Below are positions 10,258 to 24,107 of a DNA stretch of 64,000 bases, in pieces. Made by a program: the position numbers and the translations under genes. A model generated the notes under the pieces. That model saw only the letters and a list, made by a program, of their open reading frames with translations. It was not told where the DNA came from and searched no databases. Positions within the stretch are counted from its first letter, which is position 1. Every line of letters starts with the position of its first letter. The stretch is from Vicia villosa (Eukaryota; Streptophyta; Magnoliopsida; Fabales; Fabaceae): contig NC_081180.1 in assembly GCF_029867415.1 (NCBI RefSeq), positions 237,902,823-237,966,822 of the forward strand. The letters are read 5' to 3'.

Positions 10258-11800
10258 TGTGAATACAAGATTACACTCAAAGATGTTTTTGATTCATGGC
10301 AAACTCAAATAAGCATTCAAACAACAAGGCGGAAGCAGAAAACTCAAAGAAAATCAAGCATTGATCACTCATGATAGTACAAGTTGATCTATTATACTTA
10401 TAGGTCGACTCAACACAAGCAGATCAAGAAGAATGCAGAAAACCAGCAGTTAGGTCGACCTACTGTCAACCCAGGTCGACCTAAAATGGAGAAAAATCCA
10501 TATACTTCTGCTAGGTCGACTCACACATCATCTAGGTCGACCTAAATTGATGAAATTTACATACCAGTCTGCTAGGTCGACCTACACAACAACTAGGTCG
10601 ACCTAATCTGAGAAAATGTCCCCAGAATGCATTTGAAGAGGATTCTGGTCGACCTACTCCTTAAACAGGTCGACCTAACTGGGAGCAAAATTCTGCAAGC
10701 TCTGCTAGGTCGACCTAAGCACTACAAGAGGTCGACCTAACTGATCAAGAATGCCAAAAATTCTGTTTCTCTCATCTCCAACTGTTAAGCTATCATATAT
10801 ATTGTCCAAGGTTCAATTATTCAAGCCAACACCAACGACTGAAAGATACACAAACGCTTCTCATCTTCGTTCTTCATCATCTCCAACACAATTACACATA
10901 ATCATTCTTGCGTTGCGGGTTAGTGATGAGTTCGATAACGTCCATGGAACGGAATTGAAGATTCCTAGTGGGTGAAGGTTTGTGGGGTTTGTTGGTGAAT
11001 AAAATCTGCGGGTTTTGTCCTCCACGACGGGTGGTTCTTGGGGGTTTTTATCAAGAGGCGTTCATTGAGGATTCGGCTGAGTGTAACGATTGAGGAACGG
11101 GGAGTTCAAGGAATCAAGACACTGCAGAAGGGAATCAAAGTGAAGCTCTTGGATAACCTTGATCTTGCTCAAGATTAAGGGGGAAGAAGATTCAAAGGAT
11201 CGACATAATTGGTTTATCGTTTATCGCTTTGTTATCTTCTTTGTATATACTACTTTCAACATTAATGAAAGATTACCCAATTTCAATTTGGAATTGGGGG
11301 CAGACGTAGTCGTAGCGAGGACGATCGACGAACTGCCTAAACAAATATCGTGTTCTTGTCGCTTTTGCTTTTTCTTTTACATTCTGTTCATATTTGGTTA
11401 TAATAGCAAATTGATCAACGATTCGAGTGTTAAGATTGTGAATTAAGAACCTATATAAACATCACAATCCATCACATATTGAATCACCATCAATTTGATC
11501 ATTATCACCAAGTGTTTGTATATTTGTTTCTATCACTCTTACTGCATTGCAAACATTGTCCATCATACAAGAAGTTAATCTGATTTTCAATAAGAGCAAC
11601 GCTTTGATTCTGCAACATATACTCTTATCACTTATCTCAAGTCTTCGACTGGTTTTAAACACATATACAATCGTTTCGATAGTGGTTCGGAATAGACGCG
11701 AGTCGATTCAGAATCACTTCCGCTGAAAAGTCATTTAACTCCGTAAAACTGTGAACGATCTATTCACCCCCCCTCTAGATCCTAAGGCCAGCGTCTAACA
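10258..11800 (+). repeat. 5' LTR of the young SIRE-type element
   Basis: It starts TGTGAATACAAG and ends GCGTCTAACA. The 1,543 bp match the right LTR except for three bases found by eye. It carries eleven GTCGAC palindromes at 10404-10736. Frames of 66-95 residues inside it occur identically in both LTRs and have no recognisable product. Confidence 0.97.
10404..10736. repeat. Paired GTCGAC palindromes, 21-bp spacing (5' LTR)
   Basis: AGGTCGACCT-like palindromes have GTCGAC starting at 10404, 10454, 10475, 10515, 10536, 10576, 10597, 10648, 10669, 10709 and 10731. They form five pairs with internal spacing 21, 21, 21, 21 and 22 bp. The pairs start 61, 61, 72 and 61 bp apart. Sequence between palindromes is largely unrelated, so this is conservation of site and spacing rather than a simple satellite. 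The role is unknown. Confidence 0.9.
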
Positions 11801-11802
11801 AG

Positions 11803-11815
11803 TGGCATCAAGAGC
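11803..11815 (+). promoter_or_regulatory. Primer-binding site
   Basis: TGGCATCAAGAGC starts two bases after the 5' LTR. It resembles TGGTATCAGAGC, the complement of the initiator methionine tRNA 3' end used by many plant copia elements. Confidence 0.8.
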
Positions 11816-11855
11816 TCTGGTTTATTCCGTGCTACGTGAAACACTTATTGGAAAG

Positions 11856-13478
11856 ATGGCTTCCGGACCTAAAGGGGCTCACAATAGAGCTCCAGTTTTC
11901 AACGGTGAAAACTATGGCTATTGGAAGGATTGTATGTGTGTCCACATCAATGCAATTGATAGGAACATCTGGACAGCTATTGTCAATGGCCCCTTTCAGA
12001 TCACCATGACAAATGCAGCTGGTGCAGTTGTTCCAAAACCAGAAAATACTTGGGATGCTGAAGATGAAAAGAGATATGCATACGATTGGAAAGCGAGAAA
12101 CATTCTAATCTCAGCTCTAGGAGTTGATGAATACTATCGCGTTTCCCATTGTAGATCAGCTAAAGCTATGTGGGACACATTGCAAGTTGCCCACGAGGGA
12201 ACGGATGATGTCAAACTAGCTAGGATCAATACGTTAACTCAAGAGTTCGAACTCTTCCACATGGAAGATGGTGAATCCATCGAAAACATGCAGAAGAGAT
12301 TCGTTCATCTGAAAAATCGGTTAAATTCTCTTGATAGACCTGTTTCCAATGCAGTTGCTACTAACAAAATCTTAAGATGTTTGAACAGGGAATGGCAACC
12401 CAAAGTTACAGCAATAAAGGAAGCAAATGATCTAAACACTTTAGACATCACAACTCTATTTGGTAAACTAGAGGAACATGAACAACACCTTAAATGCCTT
12501 GACATGCATGAGAAAAGGACAAAGAAAGAAAAGAACATGGAGAAAGAGGTAGAGAAGAAGTCAATAGCTCTAAAAGCTTCGAGCTCCAAGACCTCAAAAC
12601 GAGAGCCAAAGGATAGTGACACAAGTGATGACGAAGACTCCGATGATGAGGAAATGGGACTGTTTGTGCGAAGATACAACAAATATCTAAAGAAAAATGG
12701 AGCAAAACATTCTGACAAAGGCTTGATCAACTATAGAAAGCAATCAAACATGTTCAAACAAGATGACGACAACAAGGGAAAAATCAAAGGTCTTTGCTTC
12801 AATTGTGGGAAAGCCGGTCACTACAAACCGGATTGTCCATACCTTAAGAAAGAAAAGGAGAAGAACCAAAGCAAAGGTCATAACAAATCTAAAAGAGCCT
12901 ACATAGCATGGGAAAGTGATTCATCTAGTGAAAGCTCATCAAGCGATGAAGAAGAATCAACAAACCTATGTTTCATGGCTCATCAACACAAGAAAAAGAA
13001 AGCTGTAAGTCATCTTAAACCTGAACTCGTAGATAAGGTATCTCATTCTCAACTAAAACTTGCTTTTGAAGAATTACATAGAGATGCAATTAAAGCTTTC
13101 AAACTTTTGGCCTCAAATAAGAAAATATTTTCATATCTTGAATCAAAAGTTGAGAAAACCGAAAAGGATATGGAAGCTTTAAAACAATCTATGCTATACA
13201 TTCAAAAGGATAAAGTTGAAATAGATCCTACATCATGGTTTGGTTGTGAGACATGTCACATTTGGCAAAAAGAAGTAAGAGATCTAAAAGCCAAGTTAGA
13301 CAAGGCTCTACAACCAAAAGTGACTTTTGCGGTTGATCCAAATAAGTTCAAAAGATCGTATACTCCTTTATATAGTAAATACACTTTTGTACCAAAAGTA
13401 TCAACTAGCAAAACTCCATATTCTCATCATATTACCTGTCATTATTGTTGCAAAAAGGGACATACCATTGAAAAATGA
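11856..13478 (+). CDS. Gag of the young SIRE-type copia element
   Basis: This 540-residue frame encodes the capsid/nucleocapsid part of the retrotransposon. The start is set at the ATG of MASGPKGAHNRAP, 54 bases inside a longer frame whose first ATG overlaps the primer-binding site. A UBN2-type gag domain with NGENYGYWKDCM fills roughly the first 240 residues. A Lys/Glu/Ser-rich acidic linker follows, then a CCHC zinc knuckle CFNCGKAGHYKPDC near residue 325. The C-terminus ends in a second knuckle-like motif, CHYCCKKGHTIEK, cut by TGA exactly where the next Cys is expected. The same frame then stays open for about 38 codons, so the stop looks like a point mutation or an evolved gag terminator. 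Confidence 0.92.
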   Translation: MASGPKGAHNRAPVFNGENYGYWKDCMCVHINAIDRNIWTAIVNGPFQITMTNAAGAVVPKPENTWDAEDEKRYAYDWKARNILISALGVDEYYRVSHCRSAKAMWDTLQVAHEGTDDVKLARINTLTQEFELFHMEDGESIENMQKRFVHLKNRLNSLDRPVSNAVATNKILRCLNREWQPKVTAIKEANDLNTLDITTLFGKLEEHEQHLKCLDMHEKRTKKEKNMEKEVEKKSIALKASSSKTSKREPKDSDTSDDEDSDDEEMGLFVRRYNKYLKKNGAKHSDKGLINYRKQSNMFKQDDDNKGKIKGLCFNCGKAGHYKPDCPYLKKEKEKNQSKGHNKSKRAYIAWESDSSSESSSSDEEESTNLCFMAHQHKKKKAVSHLKPELVDKVSHSQLKLAFEELHRDAIKAFKLLASNKKIFSYLESKVEKTEKDMEALKQSMLYIQKDKVEIDPTSWFGCETCHIWQKEVRDLKAKLDKALQPKVTFAVDPNKFKRSYTPLYSKYTFVPKVSTSKTPYSHHITCHYCCKKGHTIEK

Positions 13479-13570
13479 AAATTTAGGAGAATTTTAGTTC
13501 CTAAAGGAGTATTTCAATGGTTGCCTAAGTGCAACAAATTGTGTACTCACTACCAAGGACCCAATGAAAA

Positions 13571-16500
13571 TTGGGGACCTCCCTCTTTAAATTAATCTTG
13601 CAGGAAAAGTGTCTTGACATTGCCGAAAGGTTGTGGTTCCTTGATAGCGGATGTTCAAGACACATGACTGGAGACCTATCTCTTTTCGTTGAGTTTCAAG
13701 CAAAGAAAAAGGGGTATGTCACCTATGGAGATAACAATCGGGGAGCCATACTTGGTAAAGGAAGTGTAGGTAACCCTTCTACCACTACTACAACTGATGT
13801 GCTGCTAGTAGAAGGTCTTAAACATAATCTTTTAAGTATAAGTCAATTGTGTGACAAAGATTTTAAATTAATGTTTACAAATTCTGGCTGCACAATAGAA
13901 CATACTAAGAAAAGAGACATTATGTTTAAGGGCTTAAGAGTAAACAACATCTACATGCTAAACTTGGATGAGGTATCTAAGTCTAGTACCAAGTGTCTAG
14001 TTGCTCTGAGCGAGGACTCATGGCTTTGGCATAGACGTCTCGCTCACATAAATTTTGACTTACTTAATAAAGTTGTCTCAAAAGATTTAGTAATCGGCTT
14101 ACCTAAAATAAAGTTTTCAAAAGATCATCTATGTGATGCTTGTCAAAAGGGAAAGCAAACAAAAATCTCTTTTAAATCAAAGAACGTGGTTTCAACATCA
14201 CACCCTCTTGAACTACTTCACATGGATCTCTTTGGCCCTTCAAGGACTAAAAGCATAGGTGGAAACACCTATGGTTTTGTCATTGTCGATGATTACTCGA
14301 GATTTTGTTGGACAATCTTTTTACCTAGTAAGGATCAAACTTTTCCAGCTTTCACACAATTTGCAAGATTATGTCAAAACAAAATGAACAACAAAATAGT
14401 TGCAATTCGAAGTGATCACGGTGGAGAGTTTGAAAACATTCTTTTTGAAAAATACTGTGATAAACATGGAATTGAGCATAACTTTTCATCTCCTAGAACA
14501 CCTCAACAAAACGGAGTAGTTGAACGTAAAAATCGAGTTCTAGAGGAGCTGGCAAGAACAATGCTGAATGAGGGTAATCTACCAAAGTATTTCTGGGCTG
14601 ACGCGATTAGTACAGCATGTTATGTTTTGAATAGGATAATAATACGTCCTATACTAAACAAAACTCCCTATGAATTACTAAAAGGTAGAAAACCAAATGT
14701 ATCTCATCTCCATGTATTCGGTTGCAAGTGTTTTGTTTTGAACAATGGTAAGGATAATCTTGGTAAATTCGATGCTAAAGCTGATGAGGGCATATTTCTT
14801 GGTTACTCACAATCTAGCAAAGCATATCGGATATATAATAAGAGATTACTTATAGTAGAAGAGTCAGTACACGTGTCTTTTGATGAATCTTATGCAAAAT
14901 ATGTCGAGAAAGGTCTTTCATTTAATGGTGCAGGTCCGTCCACTGAAGACATTGTCAAGGATAAGGAAGACGAGAATGAAAGTATTGTAAAGAAAGATGC
15001 TGAGAGAGAGAAAGATGAGTCTCACAATGAAAATGAAAAAGAAAGCATCTCAAACAATGAAGAACTTCCCAAGGCCTGGACAAATGTGAAAGACCATCCA
15101 ATTGACAATATAATAGGAGACATCTCAAGGGGCGTTACAACACGCTCAAAGATAAGTAACTTCTGTCATCATTTTGCTTTTGTTTCACAAGTTGAGCCGA
15201 AAAACGCTAAGGATGCATTACTTGATGAGCATTGGCTAATGGCCATGCAAGAAGAATTAAACCAATTTAAACGGAATGATGTTTGGGACTTAGTCCCTCA
15301 TCCGGGAGATCATCAAGTAATAGGCACTAGATGGGTTTTTCGTAACAAACTTGATGAAAACGGCGTTATTACTAGAAACAAAGCTAGATTAGTTGCCCAA
15401 GGTTATAATCAAGAGGAAGGTATTGATTATGAAGAGACATACGCTCCTGTAGCACGTCTCGAAGCTATTCGTCTCTTACTTGCTTATGCTTGTTCTAAAG
15501 ACTTCAAACTATTCCAAATGGATGTTAAAAGTGCCTTTCTAAATGGCTATATAAATGAAGAAGTCTATGTTGCTCAGCCACCCGGCTTTGAGAATTACAT
15601 GTATCCAACTCATGTCTATAAGCTGAAACGTGCTCTATACGGTCTTAAACAAGCCCCTCGGGCTTGGTACGAACGTTTGAGCAAATTTCTCCTTAGTCAA
15701 GGGTACTCTAGGGGTAAAGTTGACACTACTCTCTTTATTAAAAGAAAAGATAAAGATATTCTCTTAGTCCAAATTTATGTAGATGACATTATATTTGGGT
15801 CGACTAATGCAAAACTTGTCAAATATTTTTCTAAGCTTATGCAGAGTGAATTTGAGATGAGTCTCATGGGTGAGCTAAATTTCTTCCTTGGCCTACAAAT
15901 CAAGCAACTCAGTCATGGAACGTTTGTGAATCAAACTAAATACTGTACGGAGCTGCTCAAAAGATTTGGAATGAGTGAAGCAAAAGAAATTGACACACCT
16001 ATGGCAACAAATACTAATCTAGACAAAGATGAGAAAGGTAAAGAGGTTGACGTGAAATTATACCGAGGTATGATAGGTTCACTATTGTATCTTACTGCCT
16101 CAAGACCAGACATCATGTTTAGTGTGTGTATGTGTGCAAGATATCAATCTTGTCCAAAAGAATCTCACTTGAAAGCTGTCAAAAGAATTCTGCGATACTT
16201 ACGTGGAACTACTACATATGGCCTATGGTATCCAAAGGGAAATGAGTGTCATTTGGTAGGATTCTCCGATTCAGATTTTGCTGGCTGCAAATCCGATAGA
16301 AAAAGCACCAGTGGAACGTGTCATCTATTCTCAAATTCATTGATAAGTTGGCATAGCAAGAAACAAGTATCGGTTGCATTATCTACTGCTGAGGCAGAAT
16401 ATGTAGCTGCTGGAAGCTGCTGTGCACAAATATTATGGCTCAAGCAACAACTTCTTGACTTTGGTATTAAGCTTGATCGCATACCTATCATGTGCGATAA

Positions 16501-16729
16501 CACAAGTGCCATAAACTTGAGTAAAAATCCTGTCTTACACTCACGTACCAAGCATATTGAAATAAGACATCACTTTCTACGAGATCATGTAGAGAAAGGA
16601 GACGTTACATTTGAACATGTAGAAAGCAAGAAGCAACTAGCTGACATCTTCACCAAACCTCTAGCAACGGAGCAATACTTCAACATTCGTAGGGAATTAG
16701 GGATACTCGATATCTCTAATTTGGGCTAA
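13571..16729 (+). CDS. Pol of the young SIRE-type copia (protease, integrase, RT, RNase H)
   Basis: This frame of about 1,050 residues encodes the copia polyprotein and lies in a different frame from gag. No ATG opens it, so it is normally made by fusion to gag. Domains in order: aspartic protease with [12 protein letters not shown] (near residue 23); GAG-pre-integrase [13 protein letters not shown]; integrase zinc pair CDACQKGK; catalytic core with [18 protein letters not shown] and [10 protein letters not shown] supplying D-D-E; C-terminal HVFGCKCFV; reverse transcriptase with [20 protein letters not shown] and catalytic [11 protein letters not shown]; RNase H with DSDFAGC and [14 protein letters not shown], ending [10 protein letters not shown]. 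All key catalytic residues are visible and there is no internal stop. No envelope-like frame follows. Confidence 0.95.
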   Translation: MGTSLFKLILQEKCLDIAERLWFLDSGCSRHMTGDLSLFVEFQAKKKGYVTYGDNNRGAILGKGSVGNPSTTTTTDVLLVEGLKHNLLSISQLCDKDFKLMFTNSGCTIEHTKKRDIMFKGLRVNNIYMLNLDEVSKSSTKCLVALSEDSWLWHRRLAHINFDLLNKVVSKDLVIGLPKIKFSKDHLCDACQKGKQTKISFKSKNVVSTSHPLELLHMDLFGPSRTKSIGGNTYGFVIVDDYSRFCWTIFLPSKDQTFPAFTQFARLCQNKMNNKIVAIRSDHGGEFENILFEKYCDKHGIEHNFSSPRTPQQNGVVERKNRVLEELARTMLNEGNLPKYFWADAISTACYVLNRIIIRPILNKTPYELLKGRKPNVSHLHVFGCKCFVLNNGKDNLGKFDAKADEGIFLGYSQSSKAYRIYNKRLLIVEESVHVSFDESYAKYVEKGLSFNGAGPSTEDIVKDKEDENESIVKKDAEREKDESHNENEKESISNNEELPKAWTNVKDHPIDNIIGDISRGVTTRSKISNFCHHFAFVSQVEPKNAKDALLDEHWLMAMQEELNQFKRNDVWDLVPHPGDHQVIGTRWVFRNKLDENGVITRNKARLVAQGYNQEEGIDYEETYAPVARLEAIRLLLAYACSKDFKLFQMDVKSAFLNGYINEEVYVAQPPGFENYMYPTHVYKLKRALYGLKQAPRAWYERLSKFLLSQGYSRGKVDTTLFIKRKDKDILLVQIYVDDIIFGSTNAKLVKYFSKLMQSEFEMSLMGELNFFLGLQIKQLSHGTFVNQTKYCTELLKRFGMSEAKEIDTPMATNTNLDKDEKGKEVDVKLYRGMIGSLLYLTASRPDIMFSVCMCARYQSCPKESHLKAVKRILRYLRGTTTYGLWYPKGNECHLVGFSDSDFAGCKSDRKSTSGTCHLFSNSLISWHSKKQVSVALSTAEAEYVAAGSCCAQILWLKQQLLDFGIKLDRIPIMCDNTSAINLSKNPVLHSRTKHIEIRHHFLRDHVEKGDVTFEHVESKKQLADIFTKPLATEQYFNIRRELGILDISNLG

Positions 16730-16761
16730 TTACGTTTGTTCTCTCTTAATATTATTCCTTT

Positions 16762-16765
<4 letters not shown>

Positions 16766-16792
<27 letters not shown>
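16766..16792. repeat. (TA)n microsatellite
   Basis: A run of alternating TA lies just downstream of pol, inside the young element. Confidence 0.9.
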
Positions 16793-17103
16793 GTTCTCTT
16801 TTGCTAACATTTTTCTTAGCGTAAAGGTAGTTCATCATCTAGCCAGGCGTCATTCCACATTGATTAAAGGCTGCCATTAAAGTTGAGAAAGCGGTAACGT
16901 TAATGTTGTTCACTTCCAAAAATATTATTGATACTATAATATGCTATCAATTAACATGCTTATAGTGACTTCATACATATATCGCTCTTGCTCATTTGAC
17001 TCTCATGCTATCACTGACTACCTTTTTATGAATGCTAGCATTTTATCTATGTTTCTCTCGTTACTCTTCTATTTTCGTTGTATCTCTTTTTGATGTTGAC
17101 AAA

Positions 17104-17257
17104 GGGGGAGATAGATGCTGAGTGTACGGGGGAGCTTTGTTGAGAGATTGCCTTGTTGAGAGATAGATGCTGGATGTACGGGGGAGCTTTGTTGAGTCTT
17201 TATCACTTACCACCAAAGCTTCGACTAATGGTTTGCCATCATCAAAAAGGGGGAGCA
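17104..17257 (+). promoter_or_regulatory. Polypurine tract with upstream PPT-like copies
   Basis: AAAAAGGGGGAGCA ends at 17257, directly before the 3' LTR, and is the functional polypurine tract position. Three further GGGGGAG tracts lie upstream at 17104, 17128 and 17180. The last two sit in a duplicated segment reading GATAGATGCTG followed by GTACGGGGGAGCTTTGTTGAG-like text. Confidence 0.8.
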
Positions 17258-18800
17258 TGTGAATACAAGATTACACTCAAAGATGTTTTTGATTCATGGC
17301 AAACTCAAATAAGCATTCAAACAACAAGGCGGAAGCAGAAAACTCAAAGAAAAGCAAGCATTGATCACTCATGATAGTACAGGTTGATCTATTATACTTA
17401 TAGGTCGACTCAACACAAGCAGATCAAGAAGAATGCAGAAAACCAGCAGTTAGGTCGACCTACTGTCAACCCAGGTCGACCTAAAATGGAGAAAAATCCA
17501 TATACTTCTGCTAGGTCGACTCACACATCATCTAGGTCGACCTAAATTGATGAAATTTACATACCAGTCTGCTAGGTCGACCTACACAACAACTAGGTCG
17601 ACCTAATCTGAGAAAATGTCCCCAGAATGCATTTTAAGAGGATTCTGGTCGACCTACTCCTTAAACAGGTCGACCTAACTGGGAGCAAAATTCTGCAAGC
17701 TCTGCTAGGTCGACCTAAGCACTACAAGAGGTCGACCTAACTGATCAAGAATGCCAAAAATTCTGTTTCTCTCATCTCCAACTGTTAAGCTATCATATAT
17801 ATTGTCCAAGGTTCAATTATTCAAGCCAACACCAACGACTGAAAGATACACAAACGCTTCTCATCTTCGTTCTTCATCATCTCCAACACAATTACACATA
17901 ATCATTCTTGCGTTGCGGGTTAGTGATGAGTTCGATAACGTCCATGGAACGGAATTGAAGATTCCTAGTGGGTGAAGGTTTGTGGGGTTTGTTGGTGAAT
18001 AAAATCTGCGGGTTTTGTCCTCCACGACGGGTGGTTCTTGGGGGTTTTTATCAAGAGGCGTTCATTGAGGATTCGGCTGAGTGTAACGATTGAGGAACGG
18101 GGAGTTCAAGGAATCAAGACACTGCAGAAGGGAATCAAAGTGAAGCTCTTGGATAACCTTGATCTTGCTCAAGATTAAGGGGGAAGAAGATTCAAAGGAT
18201 CGACATAATTGGTTTATCGTTTATCGCTTTGTTATCTTCTTTGTATATACTACTTTCAACATTAATGAAAGATTACCCAATTTCAATTTGGAATTGGGGG
18301 CAGACGTAGTCGTAGCGAGGACGATCGACGAACTGCCTAAACAAATATCGTGTTCTTGTCGCTTTTGCTTTTTCTTTTACATTCTGTTCATATTTGGTTA
18401 TAATAGCAAATTGATCAACGATTCGAGTGTTAAGATTGTGAATTAAGAACCTATATAAACATCACAATCCATCACATATTGAATCACCATCAATTTGATC
18501 ATTATCACCAAGTGTTTGTATATTTGTTTCTATCACTCTTACTGCATTGCAAACATTGTCCATCATACAAGAAGTTAATCTGATTTTCAATAAGAGCAAC
18601 GCTTTGATTCTGCAACATATACTCTTATCACTTATCTCAAGTCTTCGACTGGTTTTAAACACATATACAATCGTTTCGATAGTGGTTCGGAATAGACGCG
18701 AGTCGATTCAGAATCACTTCCGCTGAAAAGTCATTTAACTCCGTAAAACTGTGAACGATCTATTCACCCCCCCTCTAGATCCTAAGGCCAGCGTCTAACA
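17258..18800 (+). repeat. 3' LTR of the young SIRE-type element
   Basis: It is the same length as the 5' LTR. Differences seen by eye are G for T at 17354, G for A at 17382 and T for G at 17635. The eleven GTCGAC palindromes recur at 17404-17736 with identical spacing. Confidence 0.97.
17404..17736. repeat. Paired GTCGAC palindromes, 21-bp spacing (3' LTR)
   Basis: This is the copy of the array at 10404-10736, shifted by exactly 7,000 bp. No palindrome has lost its core. Confidence 0.9.
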
Positions 18801-18805
18801 TAGAC
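18801..18805. repeat. Target-site duplication TAGAC (right)
   Basis: It matches 10253-10257. Confidence 0.95.
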
Positions 18806-19171
18806 GACGTGTTTCTTGATTATATGTCAAGCTCTATGTTCTCACTCAAAATCCTTTAGGTAATTAGTTGAGTATTATCCTCACTGCCTTTAAGCATAGA
18901 GTTAAGTGTTAATCTTGATCGAAGCTTTTAAGTAAGATCAAGCTATGTTCTTAGTTGAAGCTGTGAAGCAGGACTAAGTTTATTTTACTGGAAGTGTAGT
19001 CTTCCGTTGTCACTAGGTTGTGACTTGTTTTTTGAAGTGTGATCTTCAGTTAGATGAAAGGCCGTTGATACAGTAACTGGGACTAGGAATATTAGACATC
19101 GTTGTGGTGATTGGAAGTGAGATGAGATTTTTCATATCTAAGAGGGTCTTAGATAAAGTACAAACATAACA
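18806..19171 (+). repeat. Right half of the older LTR-like repeat
   Basis: It continues the sequence broken at 10257 and probably ends at CATAACA. Excluding the insertion and one TAGAC copy, the repeat would be about 920 bp, bounded by TGTTAG and ATAACA. It is likely a solo LTR or LTR fragment of another copia family. Confidence 0.4.
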
Positions 19172-21477
<2,306 letters not shown>

Positions 21478-21479
21478 CA

Positions 21480-24060
21480 AAGAGGAAATCAGAAGTGTTG
21501 AATTTAGTACATTCTGATGTGTGTGATCCGATGAAGACACAATCACTTAGTGGTGCATATTACTTTGTGACTTGTATTGATGATTGTTCTCGGAAAATAT
21601 GGGCTTATACTTTGAAGACGAAAGATCAAGTGTTAGATACCTTCAAGTCATTTCAAGCATCGGTTGAAAGAGAAACGGGGAAAAAGCTCAAGTGTATCCG
21701 AACCGATAACGGGGAAGGGGGAGTATATAGGATCTTTTGACAAGTATATATTGTCAAGATCAAGGTATACGTCATCAAAAGTCTCCTCCAAAGACACCAT
21801 TGAATGGGTTAGCCGAAAGAATGAATAGAAATTTGATGGAAAGGGTGAGATGTTTACTTTCTCAATCAAAGTTGCCGAAATACTTTTGGCAAGAAGCATT
21901 GAACACAGTTGTACATGTTTTAAACCTCACTCCATGTGTTCCGTTGAAGTTTGATATTCCAAATCATGTTTGGAGTGGTAAAGATGTTTCCTACGACCAT
22001 TTTCGGGTGTTTGGATGCATGGCTAATGTGCATATTTCGAAGGATGCGGGATCAAAATTGGATGAAAAGTCAAAGAAATGTGTGTTTGTTGGGTATGGAC
22101 TTGGTGAATTTCGGTATCGATTCTTTGATCCGATTCAACATAAGATTATTCGTATTCGTGATGTCATATTCATGAAGGATTATACCATTGAGGACATCGG
22201 CAAAGTTGAGAATAAATATCTGATTTTTAAACACGAAGAAATGGTTGATACAGACTCAACTACTATTGCTTCTACCCCTATCACTTTAGAAGGTGTTCCA
22301 ATTGAAAATCAAGGTATGAATTTGAATATTGATAATGTTTTAAATCTTAATGATATTGTTGATGTAGGTCAGTAGGTGCTACGGAAGACATTGTTGAAAA
22401 TGAGGTTGATCAAGAGGTTGAAAGTGCTGAGCAACCTGTTACTTCTAATGAGTTGAGGCGGTCTACTCGTGATAAAATGCCTTCCGTTCGATACCCCTCG
22501 AACGAGTATGTTTTTCTTACCGACGGTGGAGAACCCGAAAGCTTTAAATAAGTGTTGGAGGATGAGAACAAAAAGAAGTGGATAAATGCCCTGGAGGATA
22601 AAATGCAATCACTTCGAGAGAATAATACATTTGAGTTAGTGAAATTGCCAAAGGGTAAGAGAGCATTGAAGAATATATGGATTTATCAGATTAATCAAGA
22701 TGAGTGTACTTCTCAAAGAAGACTCAAAGCTCGTTTGGTGGTAAAAGATTTTAAACAACTAGAAGGTGTTCATTTTGGCGATATTTTTGCTCCGATTGTG
22801 AAGATGCAACCTATTTGAATGGTTCTTGGGCTAGTCGTTAGTCTTAATTTGGAAATAGAGCAAATGGACGTGAAGACGACTTTCCTTCACTGTGATCTAC
22901 ATGAAGAAATTTACATGGAGCAACCAGATGAATTCTTAGAAAAGGGAAAAGAAGACTATGTTTTCAAATTGGTAAAAAGTATTTATGGCTTGAAATAAGC
23001 ACCCCGCTAATGATATCAAAAGTTCAATTCGGTGATGATTGAATATGGATATAAGATGGCCAAGGTCGATCATTGTGTGTTTTTCGGGAATTTCTCCGAA
23101 GGCTATTTTATTATTCTCTAACTTTATGTGGATGATATACTAATTATTGGAAAAGATATTTCAAGAATTAAAGAGATGAAGAACAATTTGAGTGAATCTT
23201 TTTCTATTATGGATTTAGGAGAGACTCGAAAAATTATTGGTATTGAAATTGTTCGAGATCCAAATGAGAAGAAGTTGTACTTGTCTCAAGAAAGGTATGT
23301 GGAGAAAGTTCTTCGGAGTTTTAGTATGGATAAAGCTAAAACTGTAAGTGTTCCACTTGCTTCTCATTTCAAGCTTAGTCATAAACTATGTCCATCTACG
23401 GATGAAGGAAACTTGAGTATGGAGAATATTCTCTACTCGTTGGCCATTGGTAGTTTGATATACAATATGATTTATACAAAATCCGGCATTACTCATGTCG
23501 TGGGAATGGTGACTCGTTATCCCTCTAATCCGGGAAAAGATCATTGGGAGTCCGTGAAGTTCGTGATGAGATAGTTGCGTGAAACTTTGAATTTAAGACT
23601 AACTTTGGGATGCAAGAAACCTATGTTAGTTAGATATACATATTTGGATTTGGCTGGAAGCTTTGATAATCAAAAATCTACTTCGAGATATATGGTGACT
23701 TTTTTCGGGGAAGTCGTGGCTTGACAACCAAAGTTGCATGTGTTGCATTCTCTAGTACCAAAGTTGAGTTTATAGCCGCCGTGGAAGCGTCAAAAGAGTT
23801 GTTGTAGTTGAGGAAATTTGCAATGGAACTTGGTGTGAAGCAATAAAAGTATGTCTTATTTTGTGATAATCAAAGTGTCATTCCCTTATCGGAGAATTCC
23901 TCCATTCACTCAAGGTCGAAGCATATTGATGTTCGTTATCATTGGATTTGTGATGCATATTATTCCAAGTTGATGGAGCTTGATAAGATTCATACCGATG
24001 ATAATGGTTCAGATATGTTTACTAAGGTGTTGCTTAGGAGAAATTTTGAGTTTTTTTTCA
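21480..24060 (+). pseudogene. 5'-truncated Tork/Tnt1-type copia pol
   Basis: The remnant starts inside integrase right after the (TA)n tract. In order: integrase core with [22 protein letters not shown] and RTDNGEGG (21500-21730); after a frameshift at about 21720-21740, LNGLAERMNRNLMERV, then HFRVFGCMANVHI and KCVFVGYGLG (to 22375); reverse transcriptase start with ARLVVKDFKQLEGVHFGDIF (22552-22818); a stop inside GLK-AP near 22995; catalytic LYVDDILIIG near 23125 and the RT remainder to 23574; then broken RNase H text to about 24060. Gag and protease are missing. At least four frame breaks make it non-functional. The 3' LTR follows at 24108. Confidence 0.88.
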
Positions 24061-24107
24061 TGGTATCCAAATTGGTGTTTCCCCTCAACTAGTCGGTCGG
24101 GGGAGTT

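Larger units (their letters stand above)
10258..18800 (+). mobile_element. Complete young SIRE/Maximus-type Ty1/copia retrotransposon (8,543 bp)
   Basis: The element has two 1,543-bp LTRs offset by exactly 7,000 bp, flanked by TAGAC on both sides. It has a primer-binding site after the left LTR and a polypurine tract before the right one. Between them lie gag (11856-13478) and pol (13571-16729) in the copia order protease, integrase, reverse transcriptase, RNase H. By eye the LTRs differ at three sites only (10354, 10382, 10635 against +7000), which implies a very recent insertion. The gag-pol reading is interrupted by a stop and a frame change, so this copy probably needed protein from another copy. 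The lineage call rests on gag wording and the [11 protein letters not shown] reverse transcriptase block and is moderately firm. Confidence 0.95.

Noticed and set aside
10404..10736. CRISPR-like appearance of short repeats with unique spacers
   Set aside because: The repeats are only 6-10 bp, spacing alternates, and the location is a plant retrotransposon LTR.
10751..11446. LTR frames of 74 and 95 residues, repeated at 17751-18446
   Set aside because: Identical because the LTRs are identical; no domain, poor composition, and LTRs are normally non-coding.
12305..12730. Antisense frames of 141 and 71 residues
   Set aside because: Shadows of the gag coding sequence on the opposite strand.
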